From: an uncultured Nitrospira sp.
GTDB lineage: Bacteria; Nitrospirota; Nitrospiria; Nitrospirales; Nitrospiraceae
Length of the DNA stretch: 64,000 nucleotides
NCBI GenBank assembly: GCA_902500775.1
Contig: CABVRZ010000008.1
Coordinates: 1 to 64,000, forward strand
Direction of reading: 5' to 3'
Part shown: piece by piece, positions 33,381-42,976 of the stretch
Position numbering within the stretch: position 1 is the stretch's first letter
Layout: each line of letters starts with the position of its first letter
Notes under the pieces: generated by a model
Told to the model about the DNA's origin: nothing
Database searches by the model: none
What the model saw: only the letters and a program-made list of their open reading frames with translations
Made by a program: the position numbers and the translations under genes

Positions 33381-35549
33381 TCAGACGATGAGTACGACGT
33401 CTACCTCGCCGGTTCGGCGGGCGACCCTCAGTGCAACCTCGTTCTGATGACGATCGAGTACGAGGTCTAGACGTGCGGTGCCGATTGAGAGATTCAGCAG
33501 TTCGACACGTTCCAGAAACGGCGGAAGAATGGGACGCACAAACTGCACGAGACCTCGTGTTCCATCAATCTGCAAACCTAAGCAGGCTTGCAAGGCCTGA
33601 AACCCAGCGCTGGCTGCCCAGGCCTGAGGTGAACAGGCCGTCGGATAGAGTGTCGGACTCTCACCTGAGCGCCGAGAGAATCCACAGAATAATTCCGGCT
33701 GCCGATGGAGATCGAGAAACAAGCTGGCGTCGAAGAGCCCGGTCAAAATCTTCATGGCGCCTTGCTTATAGCCATAAGCCGCCATGCCGGCCGCAATGAT
33801 GGCGTTGTCATGAGGCCAGACCGACCCATTATGGTACGACATCGGGTTATATCGGGCCTCCGACGTCGCAATGGTTCGAATGCCCCATCCACTGAAAAAC
33901 TCCTCGCGCAACAACGTTCGTGCGGTGCGCACTCCACGCTCCTTGCTTGCAATGCCGCCATACAGGCAGTGGCCTGCGTTCGACGAGCGGACCCGACACG
34001 GGCGTCCTTTCCCATCCAAGGCCAGGGCATAGGAGTCGAGGGCATCTTGCCAAAAAGCTCGTTCGAACCGCACGCGAAGCGATTCGGCTTCACCCTCCAA
34101 GTGATCGGCTTGATCGGTCTCCCCCAGCACTCTCGCGAGGTCCGCCGCCGCTCGCTTGGCGCGATAGACGTATGCCTGCACCTCGCAGAGCGCAATCGGC
34201 CCCTCCGCGGCTGTTCCGTCGGCATGAAAGATCGAGTCATACGAATCTTTCCATCCCTGATGGACGAGCCCCGTCGGAGACTGCCGCGCATAGGTCGTGA
34301 AGCCGGTACCCGTTGGATCTCCGTACCGATCGATCCATTGCAACGCCTGCTGAATATGAGGCCACAGTGTTTTTAGAAAACGAATGTCGCCGCTACGTTC
34401 ATAGTAGGCTCCTGCCAGCATGATGAAGAGCGGGGTCGCATCGACACTCCCATAGTATTTCCCGAATGGGATTTCTCCGAGCGCTGCCATCTCTCCTTGC
34501 CGTGTTTCATGCAGAATTTTTCCGACCTCCGCATCTTGTTCCGGACGATCCTCCGTGGCCTGAGTCGCGGCCAGATACCCGAGAACCCCTCGCGCAGGCG
34601 CAGGATTCATCCAGAGCATCTGCAGCGCGGTAATGATCCCATCCCGACCAAACGGGACGCTGAACCACGGGACTCCTGCATAGGGATACGGCCCCTGCGG
34701 CGTTTCCGAGATCAACATGTGGAGGTCGGCGATCGATCGGTTCAACCAGTCATTGAATTGTTCGTTCGAGGTATACACATGAGCATCGTGAGCTTTGGAT
34801 TTCTTCAACGAGCGGCCGGCCTCGCGTTGGGCATGATCATAGGAGAGTACGACCCGGTTCCGTTGCGGTTCGATTTCGCAAGACACGGCAATCTCCCAGG
34901 TTCTCCCGGCCTGCGAGGGAACGCTCGACTCAATACTGAATCCATTTGCCGTCACCAGTTTCGGCGCCGGAGAGCATCGGACATGCGTTCGACGGATCGT
35001 CTCATCCAGTCCCTTGTATCCGAACACCAATCCGGTTTTTGAGCGAATCGTGTTGAGCCGTCGTCCACGACGCGGCCGACGATGGCCTCGGGCCTCAAAG
35101 AGATCGGCAAAATCCGCATCGATCGTGATCTTGAGCGAGATGGGGAGTTTCACCATTCCATAGTTCCGAACATGGATACGCTCATGCCAGGTCCCATTCC
35201 ACAGAAAGCGCGTCCGACACAGATGGAGCGTTCCTCGCGGGACAGGATGTGTCCCGTCCAGCGTCAGATCGGTGTTGGTCACGTCGACCGTAAACAGCGC
35301 ATTGTCTTCCTTGACCGATGCACTGAGCAGCATCGGCTGATACGGACCGAGTGACAACTCGAATCGAGAAAGGAATCGTGTCCCTTCATGATAGAGACCT
35401 TGCGGACCAGGCAACACTTCATGAATATCACCGTATCGATCGAACACCGCGAAAGTTTCACCTTGCTTTAAGACTTCCGTCCGGTCCTCCGCCAGAGAGG
35501 ATTCCGCACGGATATAAAATTGATTGTTCCATCGAATCACATCGTTCAT
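33381..35549 (-). CDS. Amylo-alpha-1,6-glucosidase (glycogen-debranching-type)
   Basis: A 722-aa cytoplasmic enzyme acting on alpha-1,6 branch points or related oligosaccharides. N-terminal beta domain (about 25-215, FAVFDRYGDIHEVLPGPQGLYHEGTRFLSRFEL) of the N-terminal glycogen-debranching type, then an (alpha/alpha)6 barrel (about 255-690) with GVPWFSVPFGRDGIITALQ and YGSVDATPLFIMLAGAYYE, the sites of the family's catalytic acids, and SYHNGSVWPHDNAIIAAGM. Length and order match the bacterial proteins usually called amylo-alpha-1,6-glucosidase. The ATG overlaps the MFS stop by 4 bp; last gene of the BON-MFS-glucosidase run. Confidence 0.92.
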   Translation of the reverse strand: MNDVIRWNNQFYIRAESSLAEDRTEVLKQGETFAVFDRYGDIHEVLPGPQGLYHEGTRFLSRFELSLGPYQPMLLSASVKEDNALFTVDVTNTDLTLDGTHPVPRGTLHLCRTRFLWNGTWHERIHVRNYGMVKLPISLKITIDADFADLFEARGHRRPRRGRRLNTIRSKTGLVFGYKGLDETIRRTHVRCSPAPKLVTANGFSIESSVPSQAGRTWEIAVSCEIEPQRNRVVLSYDHAQREAGRSLKKSKAHDAHVYTSNEQFNDWLNRSIADLHMLISETPQGPYPYAGVPWFSVPFGRDGIITALQMLWMNPAPARGVLGYLAATQATEDRPEQDAEVGKILHETRQGEMAALGEIPFGKYYGSVDATPLFIMLAGAYYERSGDIRFLKTLWPHIQQALQWIDRYGDPTGTGFTTYARQSPTGLVHQGWKDSYDSIFHADGTAAEGPIALCEVQAYVYRAKRAAADLARVLGETDQADHLEGEAESLRVRFERAFWQDALDSYALALDGKGRPCRVRSSNAGHCLYGGIASKERGVRTARTLLREEFFSGWGIRTIATSEARYNPMSYHNGSVWPHDNAIIAAGMAAYGYKQGAMKILTGLFDASLFLDLHRQPELFCGFSRRSGESPTLYPTACSPQAWAASAGFQALQACLGLQIDGTRGLVQFVRPILPPFLERVELLNLSIGTARLDLVLDRHQNEVALRVARRTGEVDVVLIV

Positions 35550-36850
35550 GAATGGTTCCCTTCGAATTTGTCACTCGCTCGACTCATCCGTGCGGCCACG
35601 AGCCCCGTGATCAACAACATCAGGCCGATCCCGAGCACACTGGTTTCCGAGCCGTGCTGTTCCGTGATCCAGCCAAACGCAGAGATCCCTCCGATGGCGG
35701 CGGTCATGGCACCCGTCCCGTAAAGTCCTAGCACTCGACCGATCATATGACTTGGCGCCATCTCTTGAATGATCCCCCATGCAATCGGGGTAAACACTCC
35801 CATTCCGCACCCGATCAGACCCATCACCAGGCCGGCGACATACGGATCAGGCGTCCATATCAGGCTGCTCAGAGCGAGACCGCTCAACACACTCGCGGCG
35901 ATAATCAGCCGCATACGATCCTTGACTGTCCAATCCGTCACCCACAACAGTCCGATCGACGTCAGGAGTAATCCAACGCCAAGGGCCGACCACAAATACC
36001 CAACCTCGACCGGTCCTAACCCAAGCATCTTCCTGGCGAAAACCGGAAACAGCGCCGTCAAGGCACTCGTACCGAACGTATAGAGCGCGGCCGTGCCAGT
36101 AAGGAGTAACAAGACCGGTTTCGTGACCACGCCATAACGAAATCCTTCGATCAGATCCTGCAGCATGGTCGGAGCAGACGACTCCTTGGGGGAGCTTGCG
36201 GCGGATGTGGAAAAACGAACCAGCATGAGGCATGCGGCGGAGATTAGGTACGTCGCAGCATTGATGCAAAGCACCTCCTGGGAGCCGTACGCAGCAATGC
36301 CAAGACCGCTCAACGCCGGACCAAAAATAATACCGAGACTCGTCGTACCTTGAAGAAGCGCATTGGCGGCGGTAAATTTCTTTTTGGGGACAAACTCCGG
36401 AATGGCGGCCGTCATCGCCGGACCAAATACCGCCGTGGAAATAGCATGGAGAAACACCAGGACAAACAATACCGATACGGTGAACGATTCCACGGGGATG
36501 AGGCAGGGAATCAGTCCAAGCAAAACCGCGCGCAGTACATCGCTTGTGATCAGCAGGACTTTTTTCGGAAACCGATCGACATAGACACCGATGATCGGCC
36601 CAAGAACAATCGGTGGGATCGTCTGCAACAGACCGATCACAGAGGTCTTGAGGGGGGATCCGGTGACCGCGTAGACGAACCACAACAGGGCGAGTCTGGA
36701 GACACCATCCCCGATCTGCGAAATGAGCTGCCCCCACCAGACCAGTCCGAAATCACGAGTCAGGAGGAGCGGACGAGTCGCGATGGAGCGACCCTCTGCA
36801 TTCTCTGCCGAAGGAGTGGAACAGGCCAAGGAACCGGGACGGCCCTGCAT
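35546..36850 (-). CDS. MFS transporter (EntS-like)
   Basis: A 434-aa major facilitator with about 12 membrane helices. Seen: the N-terminal FGLVWWGQLISQIGDGVSRLALLWFVY and, between helices 2 and 3, IIGVYVDRFPKKVLLI, the conserved MFS loop of the EntS/MFS_3 group. Substrate unknown. It is 1 bp overlapping with the BON gene upstream (TGATG) and 4 bp overlapping with the glucosidase gene downstream, so the three form one transcript. Closely related in layout to the second MFS gene at 38045-39364. Confidence 0.9.
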   Translation of the reverse strand: MQGRPGSLACSTPSAENAEGRSIATRPLLLTRDFGLVWWGQLISQIGDGVSRLALLWFVYAVTGSPLKTSVIGLLQTIPPIVLGPIIGVYVDRFPKKVLLITSDVLRAVLLGLIPCLIPVESFTVSVLFVLVFLHAISTAVFGPAMTAAIPEFVPKKKFTAANALLQGTTSLGIIFGPALSGLGIAAYGSQEVLCINAATYLISAACLMLVRFSTSAASSPKESSAPTMLQDLIEGFRYGVVTKPVLLLLTGTAALYTFGTSALTALFPVFARKMLGLGPVEVGYLWSALGVGLLLTSIGLLWVTDWTVKDRMRLIIAASVLSGLALSSLIWTPDPYVAGLVMGLIGCGMGVFTPIAWGIIQEMAPSHMIGRVLGLYGTGAMTAAIGGISAFGWITEQHGSETSVLGIGLMLLITGLVAARMSRASDKFEGNHS

Positions 36851-37878
36851 CAGCCCTCGCCCTCCAGCCGTATTTTCTCGGTATTCACTGCACGGACCCC
36901 CGGTATCTGACGGGCCGCCTCTGCTGCCTCGAATGCGAGGACTTGGAAACGCACAGTTCCGTAGAGCTGGACCACGCCGCCCTCCGTCTTCACCTCAAAG
37001 TTCGCTGCCTTCAAGGTGGCGCTTTTCGCGAAGCGTTCTTTGATCAAGGCGGTCAGCGTCTCATCTTGCTTCTTCAGCAGCGCTTTTGCCAAGTCTTTAT
37101 CCACGACAAGCTTATTGATGACGGTTTTCACACCCTGGACTGCCTGCGCGACCTCCGCGACGGCCGCCTTCTCATCGTCACTCGATACCCGCCCGCTCAA
37201 CGTCACCGTTTGTTTTTCATCCTCCACCTCAATCTCGTAATGGAACACTCGCGCATCCCCCATGAGCGCAAGTTTGACTGAGAGGATCAGCGAACCCAAT
37301 GTCTTTCTGCCAAGCTCTTTTTCTTTGATTTCCTGCTCGGACGGAGACAGCGGTATATCGCCTTTTGTCGCAGGAGCAGGCTGAGGCTGCAGCTTAGGTT
37401 CCGTGATTGGTTTGTGCGGAGCAGCATGACCCTCGGCAGCAGGCGCAGACTGTTGAGAGCGCGAACCCTGCTTCTCCGGCACCGGCTCCTTGCGATCGGT
37501 GGACGAGTCTGCTTTTGTCGCGGGAGTCGATTGAGTCGGTGGTTTGGCATCCGTGGATGGCTTGAGCGGAGCAGATTGACCGTCGGAAACGGGCGGAGCC
37601 TGCGGCTGACGTGAGGCAGGTTTCTCCGGTACGGTCTCTTTGTGATCCGTCGATGAGTCTGCCTTTGTGGGAGGCGCCGGTTGCGGCTGTGGCTTGGGCT
37701 CCGTCGGTGCTTTGGGTAGACTGGGTTGCCCTTCAGAAACAGACGGCGCTTGCGGAGAAGGCTTTTCCGTCACAGCTTCTTTTTCTTGTGGCTCGGAGAA
37801 CGCAGGATAGGTACCGAGCGCCGTCACCAAGAACATACTGACGCTCAACACCATCGGTGTTCGAGCTAATATAGCCAT
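36850..37878 (-). CDS. Exported BON-domain protein with proline-rich repeats
   Basis: A 342-aa protein: signal peptide (to about residue 28, ending AFSEP), then a Pro/Lys/Ser-rich linker with three similar units of about 48 residues (each with KADSSTD or KGD after a PAPATK or PTK run, and P(V/E)PEK), then two BON domains (about 205-270, VFHYEIEVEDEKQTVTLSGRV, and about 280-340, NFEVKTEGGVVQLYGTV). BON domains bind membranes or peptidoglycan and occur in periplasmic proteins. The linker likely spans the periplasm. First gene of the BON-MFS-glucosidase transcript; association with sugar metabolism is unexplained. Confidence 0.88.
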   Translation of the reverse strand: MAILARTPMVLSVSMFLVTALGTYPAFSEPQEKEAVTEKPSPQAPSVSEGQPSLPKAPTEPKPQPQPAPPTKADSSTDHKETVPEKPASRQPQAPPVSDGQSAPLKPSTDAKPPTQSTPATKADSSTDRKEPVPEKQGSRSQQSAPAAEGHAAPHKPITEPKLQPQPAPATKGDIPLSPSEQEIKEKELGRKTLGSLILSVKLALMGDARVFHYEIEVEDEKQTVTLSGRVSSDDEKAAVAEVAQAVQGVKTVINKLVVDKDLAKALLKKQDETLTALIKERFAKSATLKAANFEVKTEGGVVQLYGTVRFQVLAFEAAEAARQIPGVRAVNTEKIRLEGEG

Positions 37879-37966
37879 GCGTAAATCCCTCCAGATAAAT
37901 CGTATTCCCTCGAATGGCCCGGAACATTGTAACTGGTGGTAGTGGCTCTGTCATCTGCACAGAGCG

Positions 37967-37998
37967 GACAGCCCCCCCTGAATCTCAGGGGGGCTGTC
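37967..37998 (-). terminator. Strong hairpin between the MFS and BON genes
   Basis: GACAGCCCCCC (from 37967) pairs with GGGGGGCTGTC (to 37998) across a short loop, a stem of about 13 bp. It lies 47 bp after the stop of the second MFS gene and about 90 bp before the BON start on the same strand; it could end the GT4-MFS transcript. No T-run follows on either strand, so it could also be a leader hairpin. Confidence 0.65.
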
Positions 37999-38044
37999 GG
38001 ACGATCACGTTACAGACTTTGTCGTGAGAGGTGGCGCTGATGGG

Positions 38045-39364
38045 CTACGCGGCTAAAGAACCCTGAGAGGGAACGACCAGACTCTGTGCGTGTGACTTGT
38101 AGAAGCTGAACAACCACGCGCTCGCGGCAGTCATGAGCAGAATGAGGCTAATACCTCCAAGGCACGTCGCCGGGCCAACCGTATCGGCCGCCCATCCAAA
38201 GCCAGCCATTCCGGCCATCGATGCGGCCATCCCTCCTGTGGCAAAGCTCGTAAAGACTCGACCAAGGAGATGCGTTGGCGTCAACTCCTGCAGCATGGTC
38301 CACACTAACGGGGTAAACATGGCTGTGCTGCCTCCAATCACGGCGATCAGCACACCGGCCGCGACTGGCGCATCAAGGAACCCAAGCGCCGCAACCGCAA
38401 GCCCACCGATCGCTAACGCGCCCGACATAAACCGCAGGCGCCACGAGACATCTCCCTGTGTCACCGACGTCAGACTGAGCGATGCCAGCAACATCCCCAC
38501 ACCGAGCGCCGACCACAACCAACCAAGTTGGACCGGCCCCACACCCAGGACCTCTTTCGCAAAAACCGGCAGCAGAAAAATGAAGGCGCTGATTCCGACG
38601 CTATACAGCGTCGCCGTCAACATCAGCATCAACACGGTCTTTTGTTCCACAAACACGAATCGGAAGCCTGCCAGCAAGTCATCGGTAATACCGCTCGTCA
38701 ACCCATTCCCGGCTACGCGGCTGCGATCAAGCGTTTCGTACATTCGAATAGGGAACAAACAGAGTGCAGAGATAAAAAACGTGGCCGCATCGACGTAGAG
38801 CACATTCTGGGCTCCGATGAGCGCGATCCCAAGACCACTGACGGCAGGCCCAACTAACATGCCTACGTTCGTCGTGGTTTGCATGAGTGCATTGGCTGCC
38901 ACTAATCGATCCTTTGCCACGATCAAGGGAACAGCAGAAGTCAAAGCCGGCCCAAAGACCGTTGAAAAAATCGCTGTGGCAAATACCAACATGTAGAGCC
39001 GATCAAGCGTTAACCCTCCCGTCGCATAGAGCACCGGAATGAGGAGGACCATTAAGGTCCGAAGGAGATCCACCCCGATCATCACCGGCTTCTTGCGAAC
39101 ACGATCTAAATACACACCGATCAGCGGCCCCAAAAGCAAGGGTGGAAGAGTTTGGAGCAATCCCACCACCGTCATCTTGAGCGCCGACCCGGTCATCTCA
39201 TAGACAAACCACAGCAACGCCACTTTATTGAGGCTGTCGCCGATCTGAGAGATCGTCTGACCGGCAAACAGGAATCCAAAATTCCTCGTTTTGACTAACT
39301 CCCACCCCTGGCCACGGCGAGCCGTAGAGGGAACCTCTCGCAAGTCAGCGGCTGCATCAGACAT
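38045..39364 (-). CDS. MFS transporter (EntS-like), second copy
   Basis: A 439-aa major facilitator with about 12 membrane helices. Seen: FGFLFAGQTISQIGDSLNKVALLWFVYEMTG at the N-terminus and PLIGVYLDRVRKKPVMI as the helix 2-3 loop. Same architecture as the gene at 35546 and clearly homologous throughout, so the two are paralogues in neighbouring transcripts. Substrate unknown; sugar or sugar-derivative export is only suggested by the GT4 and glucosidase neighbours. Overlaps the GT4 gene by 8 bp. Confidence 0.9.
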   Translation of the reverse strand: MSDAAADLREVPSTARRGQGWELVKTRNFGFLFAGQTISQIGDSLNKVALLWFVYEMTGSALKMTVVGLLQTLPPLLLGPLIGVYLDRVRKKPVMIGVDLLRTLMVLLIPVLYATGGLTLDRLYMLVFATAIFSTVFGPALTSAVPLIVAKDRLVAANALMQTTTNVGMLVGPAVSGLGIALIGAQNVLYVDAATFFISALCLFPIRMYETLDRSRVAGNGLTSGITDDLLAGFRFVFVEQKTVLMLMLTATLYSVGISAFIFLLPVFAKEVLGVGPVQLGWLWSALGVGMLLASLSLTSVTQGDVSWRLRFMSGALAIGGLAVAALGFLDAPVAAGVLIAVIGGSTAMFTPLVWTMLQELTPTHLLGRVFTSFATGGMAASMAGMAGFGWAADTVGPATCLGGISLILLMTAASAWLFSFYKSHAQSLVVPSQGSLAA

Positions 39365-40433
39365 GTCGGCCTCCTCCGTTCACTTTGTGTGCCGCAGCTT
39401 GGACGGCGACCCCTTCAAGAATCCGTTCGTACAAGGCGACATAGTCACGCGCCATCCGGTCGGCAGTAAATCGCTCATCGAACGACGCTCGACAGCGTCG
39501 GCGTTCAATGAGAGGCAGCTGTGCCACCGCCTCGACCATCTCATCCACCGTTTCACACACAAAACCCGTCACCCCATGATCGATGATTTCCGGAATGGAT
39601 CCCCGTCGATACGCCAACACCGGCGTTCCACAGGCGAGAGCTTCGATCAAAACCAGTCCGAAAGGTTCCGGCCAGTCATAGGGACAGACCAATGCCATGG
39701 CGTTTCCGACAAAATCGTTCTTTTCGGCATCGGATATTTCCCCAACGAATTCGATCAATGGGTGCTTGAGCAATGGTTCAACCGCGGCCTCAAAGTACAC
39801 CCGATCCGCAGGGTCGACTTTTGCCGCCATTTTCAGCGGAATACCGGACCGTTTGGCGATTTCAATCGCTTGATCAGGGCGCTTTTCAGGCGAGATTCGA
39901 CCTAAAAACGCTAGATACCCATCACTTTTTTGGTGGGACGAATAGAGATTGCGGGGCAGTCCATGGTGGATAGTCCCAGCCCAGTTGGCCCAAGGGAGTG
40001 GCCGGCGTTGGGACGCCGAAATGGAGACCAGCGGCATTTCGCTGAACTCGCGAAAGATCGGCTCCAGCTCCGGGAGATCCAGACGACCATGTAAGGTAGT
40101 CACCATCGGGACTGCATTTCGACGTGCAACCGGAAACCCAAGAAAATCGAGATGGGAATGCACGATATCGAAGTTGCCGCTCACTCCAAGCGCTCGCTCC
40201 TGCTGCATAATCAACGGAGCATCTCGGTTGAAGATGCCGGTGTTCAATCGCAGTGCCTGCGGGCAAATCGCCTCCAGCTTGGCGCTGGTTTCTGAATCGC
40301 CGCTGGCGAACAGTGTCACATCATGCCCCATCGCAACCAATTCTTCTGTAATGTACGACACAATTCTTTCAGTCCCCCCATACAGCTTGGGTGGAACGCT
40401 TTCCCACAGCGGCGACACCTGCGCGATTCTCAT
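39357..40433 (-). CDS. GT4-family glycosyltransferase
   Basis: A 358-aa GT-B fold glycosyltransferase. Seen: the N-terminal domain RIAQVSPLWESVPPKLYGGTERIV with the acceptor-side loop, and the C-terminal nucleotide-sugar domain with YLAFLGRISPEKRPDQAIEIAK and the E-x7-E donor motif CPYDWPEPFGLVLIEALACG. Retaining enzymes of this family build glycogen, trehalose-like sugars or envelope glycans; the acceptor cannot be told. First gene of a GT4-MFS pair. The ATG at 40433 is the only candidate start. Confidence 0.9.
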   Translation of the reverse strand: MRIAQVSPLWESVPPKLYGGTERIVSYITEELVAMGHDVTLFASGDSETSAKLEAICPQALRLNTGIFNRDAPLIMQQERALGVSGNFDIVHSHLDFLGFPVARRNAVPMVTTLHGRLDLPELEPIFREFSEMPLVSISASQRRPLPWANWAGTIHHGLPRNLYSSHQKSDGYLAFLGRISPEKRPDQAIEIAKRSGIPLKMAAKVDPADRVYFEAAVEPLLKHPLIEFVGEISDAEKNDFVGNAMALVCPYDWPEPFGLVLIEALACGTPVLAYRRGSIPEIIDHGVTGFVCETVDEMVEAVAQLPLIERRRCRASFDERFTADRMARDYVALYERILEGVAVQAAAHKVNGGGRHV

Positions 40434-40754
40434 GTCTTGTCCTTTCTTACACGTTCATCGACTGGCTGACCGAGTCATCAGTCGGTTTGTGAGGTGAATG
40501 AAGACTGGTTGATTATCCTATAGAGAATTTCGATCTGTTCGGTGCGTCCATGAACCGCAAATCACCTGCTGTTGCCCGTGCCTTATGAGCGTCATGTTAC
40601 TCAGTACATCTTTCCTGACTCAACGGACAAAAGTTCATGATCCCAGCGCCAATATGTCCACTCTGGCATCACTTGACTCCCCATCAATCTCATGGTTGGA
40701 CATAAGCAGGCTGCCGCGAGAATAATACAACGCAACAGCCATTGACGGCCCTGC
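40434..40754. other. Intergenic region upstream of the GT4 gene, nothing identified
   Basis: 321 bp between the GT4 start and the end of the coiled-coil membrane protein gene, both on the minus strand. It must hold the GT4 promoter; I see no convincing boxes, hairpins or ORFs. Confidence 0.4.
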
Positions 40755-42032
40755 CTAGTGATTGAGCCGAGCCTCTTTAATGATTTTTTCCCCTCTGATT
40801 TGCTCCAAGAAAAGATCAGGCGGGACTGGGGGAGGAAGGATCTGTACCTCTTGCCAGCCTTCGTTCTGAGCGCCTTTATGACCTTTCATCCCATTCAGCC
40901 ATTGATCAATACTCTCCTGAGTCGTTCCTTCGCTGAAGGTGACCCAGAACAGAAACGGCTGCGACTGGGTGCTCGATCGATTATCAACAACCGGCACTAA
41001 TTGATGTTTTCTCGCCATGTCGGCCTCGCGCGCCACCAAGCGTTCCGGGCTCTGCTCAATCGCTTTTGCGACATGTGCCATCGCCGTTTGCAATTTAGCC
41101 GTCACAATCCGGTTGTGCTCTTCCAGACCAGCTATTTGCTTGGACAAACGATCGTTGTCCGCGGCGAGACCGTGAATCGCCACTTCAAACTGCTCTTGAT
41201 CCACGACCCCCGTGCCAACGGTGACCTGAGTTGGACGATCGGCATCACGCTCAGGACCTTCCTGCCGCTTCTCCATCTCTTCCTTCACCATCACGACGCT
41301 GGTGGCCACAGATTCCTGCGTCGATGAGAGTCTGGCCATGGTTTGATGTAACAGCGTCATCCCCTTTTCTTGAGACTGGAGCGCTTCTCCGACCTTCGCC
41401 TGCATCAACCTCAGTTCACCGAGTTGTTTGGCCAGCTGTTCTATTTCGGTGATGGAAGCCGTGCTAAGGGTTCCTGTTTGCACAGTCGAGGCCACCATGT
41501 GCTCCGGATTCATCCAGATCATGGTACGGTCTACCACCAAGCCGACGACGGCGACCGCCAAAAGTGCCTGTGTAAAGGCCACCGTTCGCATTCCATACGC
41601 CATCGTGGCCTCTGGACGCCTGCTCGCCCATCTCTCGGCAAGGTCAGCACAAATATTCCTGGTTCGACTCCAGAAACTTGGAGCCGGAACGAACACAGCA
41701 CTGAGCGCCCCCCCCTGCACCGTATTATGAACACAGAGTTCAACGGCATCACCTGAAAGCCGGACCCGATTCGTCCGGAACCCATGCTCGGGAGCAACCA
41801 GCCCTCCCAGCAATTGTCCGTCTTCTGTGCGAAGCTGGACCGTCTCGACATGATCGACACCGTGCACATGCAGTGTCGCTTCGGTCTCCACGCCTTTTAG
41901 TTCGCCCACCCGCCGCTCATTGACGTAGACCTGTATGGGATCCACCAGACCTCGAACAGAACGGCTGGGTCGTTCGCTCATCGATTCAAGGAGTTGCGAT
42001 CGATAGAGTTCCAAATCTTCTTCCTGACCCAT
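40755..42032 (-). CDS. Membrane protein with N-terminal beta domain and coiled coil
   Basis: A 425-aa protein of unknown family. Residues 25-120 look like a beta sandwich (IQVYVNERRVGELKGVE, ATLHVHGVDHVETVQLR), followed by a membrane helix (about 150-172, TQALLAVAVVGLVVDR), a long coiled coil (about 195-330, ITEIEQLAKQLGELRLMQAK and AADNDRLSKQIAGLEEHNRIV) and a small C-terminal domain. Most of the protein after the helix is probably periplasmic. It follows a DNA-binding-like gene by 77 bp on the same strand, an arrangement like that of sigma factors with membrane partners, but no anti-sigma motif is visible. Confidence 0.72.
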   Translation of the reverse strand: MGQEEDLELYRSQLLESMSERPSRSVRGLVDPIQVYVNERRVGELKGVETEATLHVHGVDHVETVQLRTEDGQLLGGLVAPEHGFRTNRVRLSGDAVELCVHNTVQGGALSAVFVPAPSFWSRTRNICADLAERWASRRPEATMAYGMRTVAFTQALLAVAVVGLVVDRTMIWMNPEHMVASTVQTGTLSTASITEIEQLAKQLGELRLMQAKVGEALQSQEKGMTLLHQTMARLSSTQESVATSVVMVKEEMEKRQEGPERDADRPTQVTVGTGVVDQEQFEVAIHGLAADNDRLSKQIAGLEEHNRIVTAKLQTAMAHVAKAIEQSPERLVAREADMARKHQLVPVVDNRSSTQSQPFLFWVTFSEGTTQESIDQWLNGMKGHKGAQNEGWQEVQILPPPVPPDLFLEQIRGEKIIKEARLNH

Positions 42033-42109
42033 ATATACCCTCCCTCACTCTTCTTTCTGATTATGTATGCGTTAGCACACAAGAACCGTAGGGCAGAATC
42101 TCTGACCCC

Positions 42110-42976
42110 TTACGGCCGCACCTGCAACTCCAAACGTGGTTTTTCGCCGGCGGACGACCCGTTGGATCCTAATCCCCAGGCCGTCTGCATGCAGTCCAAA
42201 CAGAGTGCCAAATGCCAAATCCGGTAATCACACCCATACCCCTGAGCAAACATCTCGCCCCATTGCGACCGAGATAAACAGGGATAGTGATCCGGTTCGC
42301 TCTTTCGGTAATGCCCCTGTGCCACACGAATCAGCCGTTCCGCCTCGCTGTTAAATCGCTGCCGGTGGCGTTGCCGCTGGTTTTCCAACTCGGCCAGCTC
42401 CGGCTTCGTCAAGCCCATCTCGTCCATCGTGCGCTGCCAACCACTCTCACGCCATCGTCGGAAATTCTTATAGATGCGCTGGCTTTCCAACCCATTGAGC
42501 CCGGTCACGGAAATGACGTCCCCTGCACCCCACCCATAGGAGTGACAGTACAAAGCAATCAAGGCATCTCGGCTGACTACTGCCCGCGCGACCAACCCAT
42601 CGAGAAACCGCCCAAGGGGTTTCAGAAGATCAGGGTGATAGCAAAACGGCTCCGGCTTGCTATGCTGCTTCGCGACCAACGAATCGAACAGGAATAACGG
42701 TCGGCACGGAACCTCTGTCCGCCCACAAACGAGAAAGCGTTCCAGATATTCAGATCCCCAGCGTAGGGCAAATTTTTCATGCTCGATGTCGTCGCTCCAT
42801 TGACCAGTTTCTCGCAAAAATCGCTTCGTGTACCCTGCCGCCCGATCTAACAAAACCGGCAAGGCTTGCGTTACAACTTGATCGAACTCATCTGATGTCG
42901 TCACCACCTCTTCGAGGCGGCTCACGGTTGCCGTTCGATCAGCGATCATGTAGCTCTTCCTGAGCGTATTTTGCAT
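42110..42976 (-). CDS. Unknown regulator-like protein with sigma-4-like segment
   Basis: A 288-aa cytoplasmic protein. The start at 42976 is chosen by coding character (MQNTLRKS); the frame is open to 43285 but the extra N-terminus looks non-coding. Around residues 150-195 (LIALYCHSYGWGAGDVISVTG, then ESQRIYKNFRRWRESGW) the sequence has the spacing of a helix-turn-helix like that of sigma region 4, with a basic recognition helix. The C-terminal part has several Cys (HYPCLSRS, LALCLDCMQ). I do not recognise the family. It precedes the coiled-coil membrane gene by 77 bp; a regulator-plus-membrane-partner pair is my inference. Confidence 0.6.
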   Translation of the reverse strand: MQNTLRKSYMIADRTATVSRLEEVVTTSDEFDQVVTQALPVLLDRAAGYTKRFLRETGQWSDDIEHEKFALRWGSEYLERFLVCGRTEVPCRPLFLFDSLVAKQHSKPEPFCYHPDLLKPLGRFLDGLVARAVVSRDALIALYCHSYGWGAGDVISVTGLNGLESQRIYKNFRRWRESGWQRTMDEMGLTKPELAELENQRQRHRQRFNSEAERLIRVAQGHYRKSEPDHYPCLSRSQWGEMFAQGYGCDYRIWHLALCLDCMQTAWGLGSNGSSAGEKPRLELQVRP

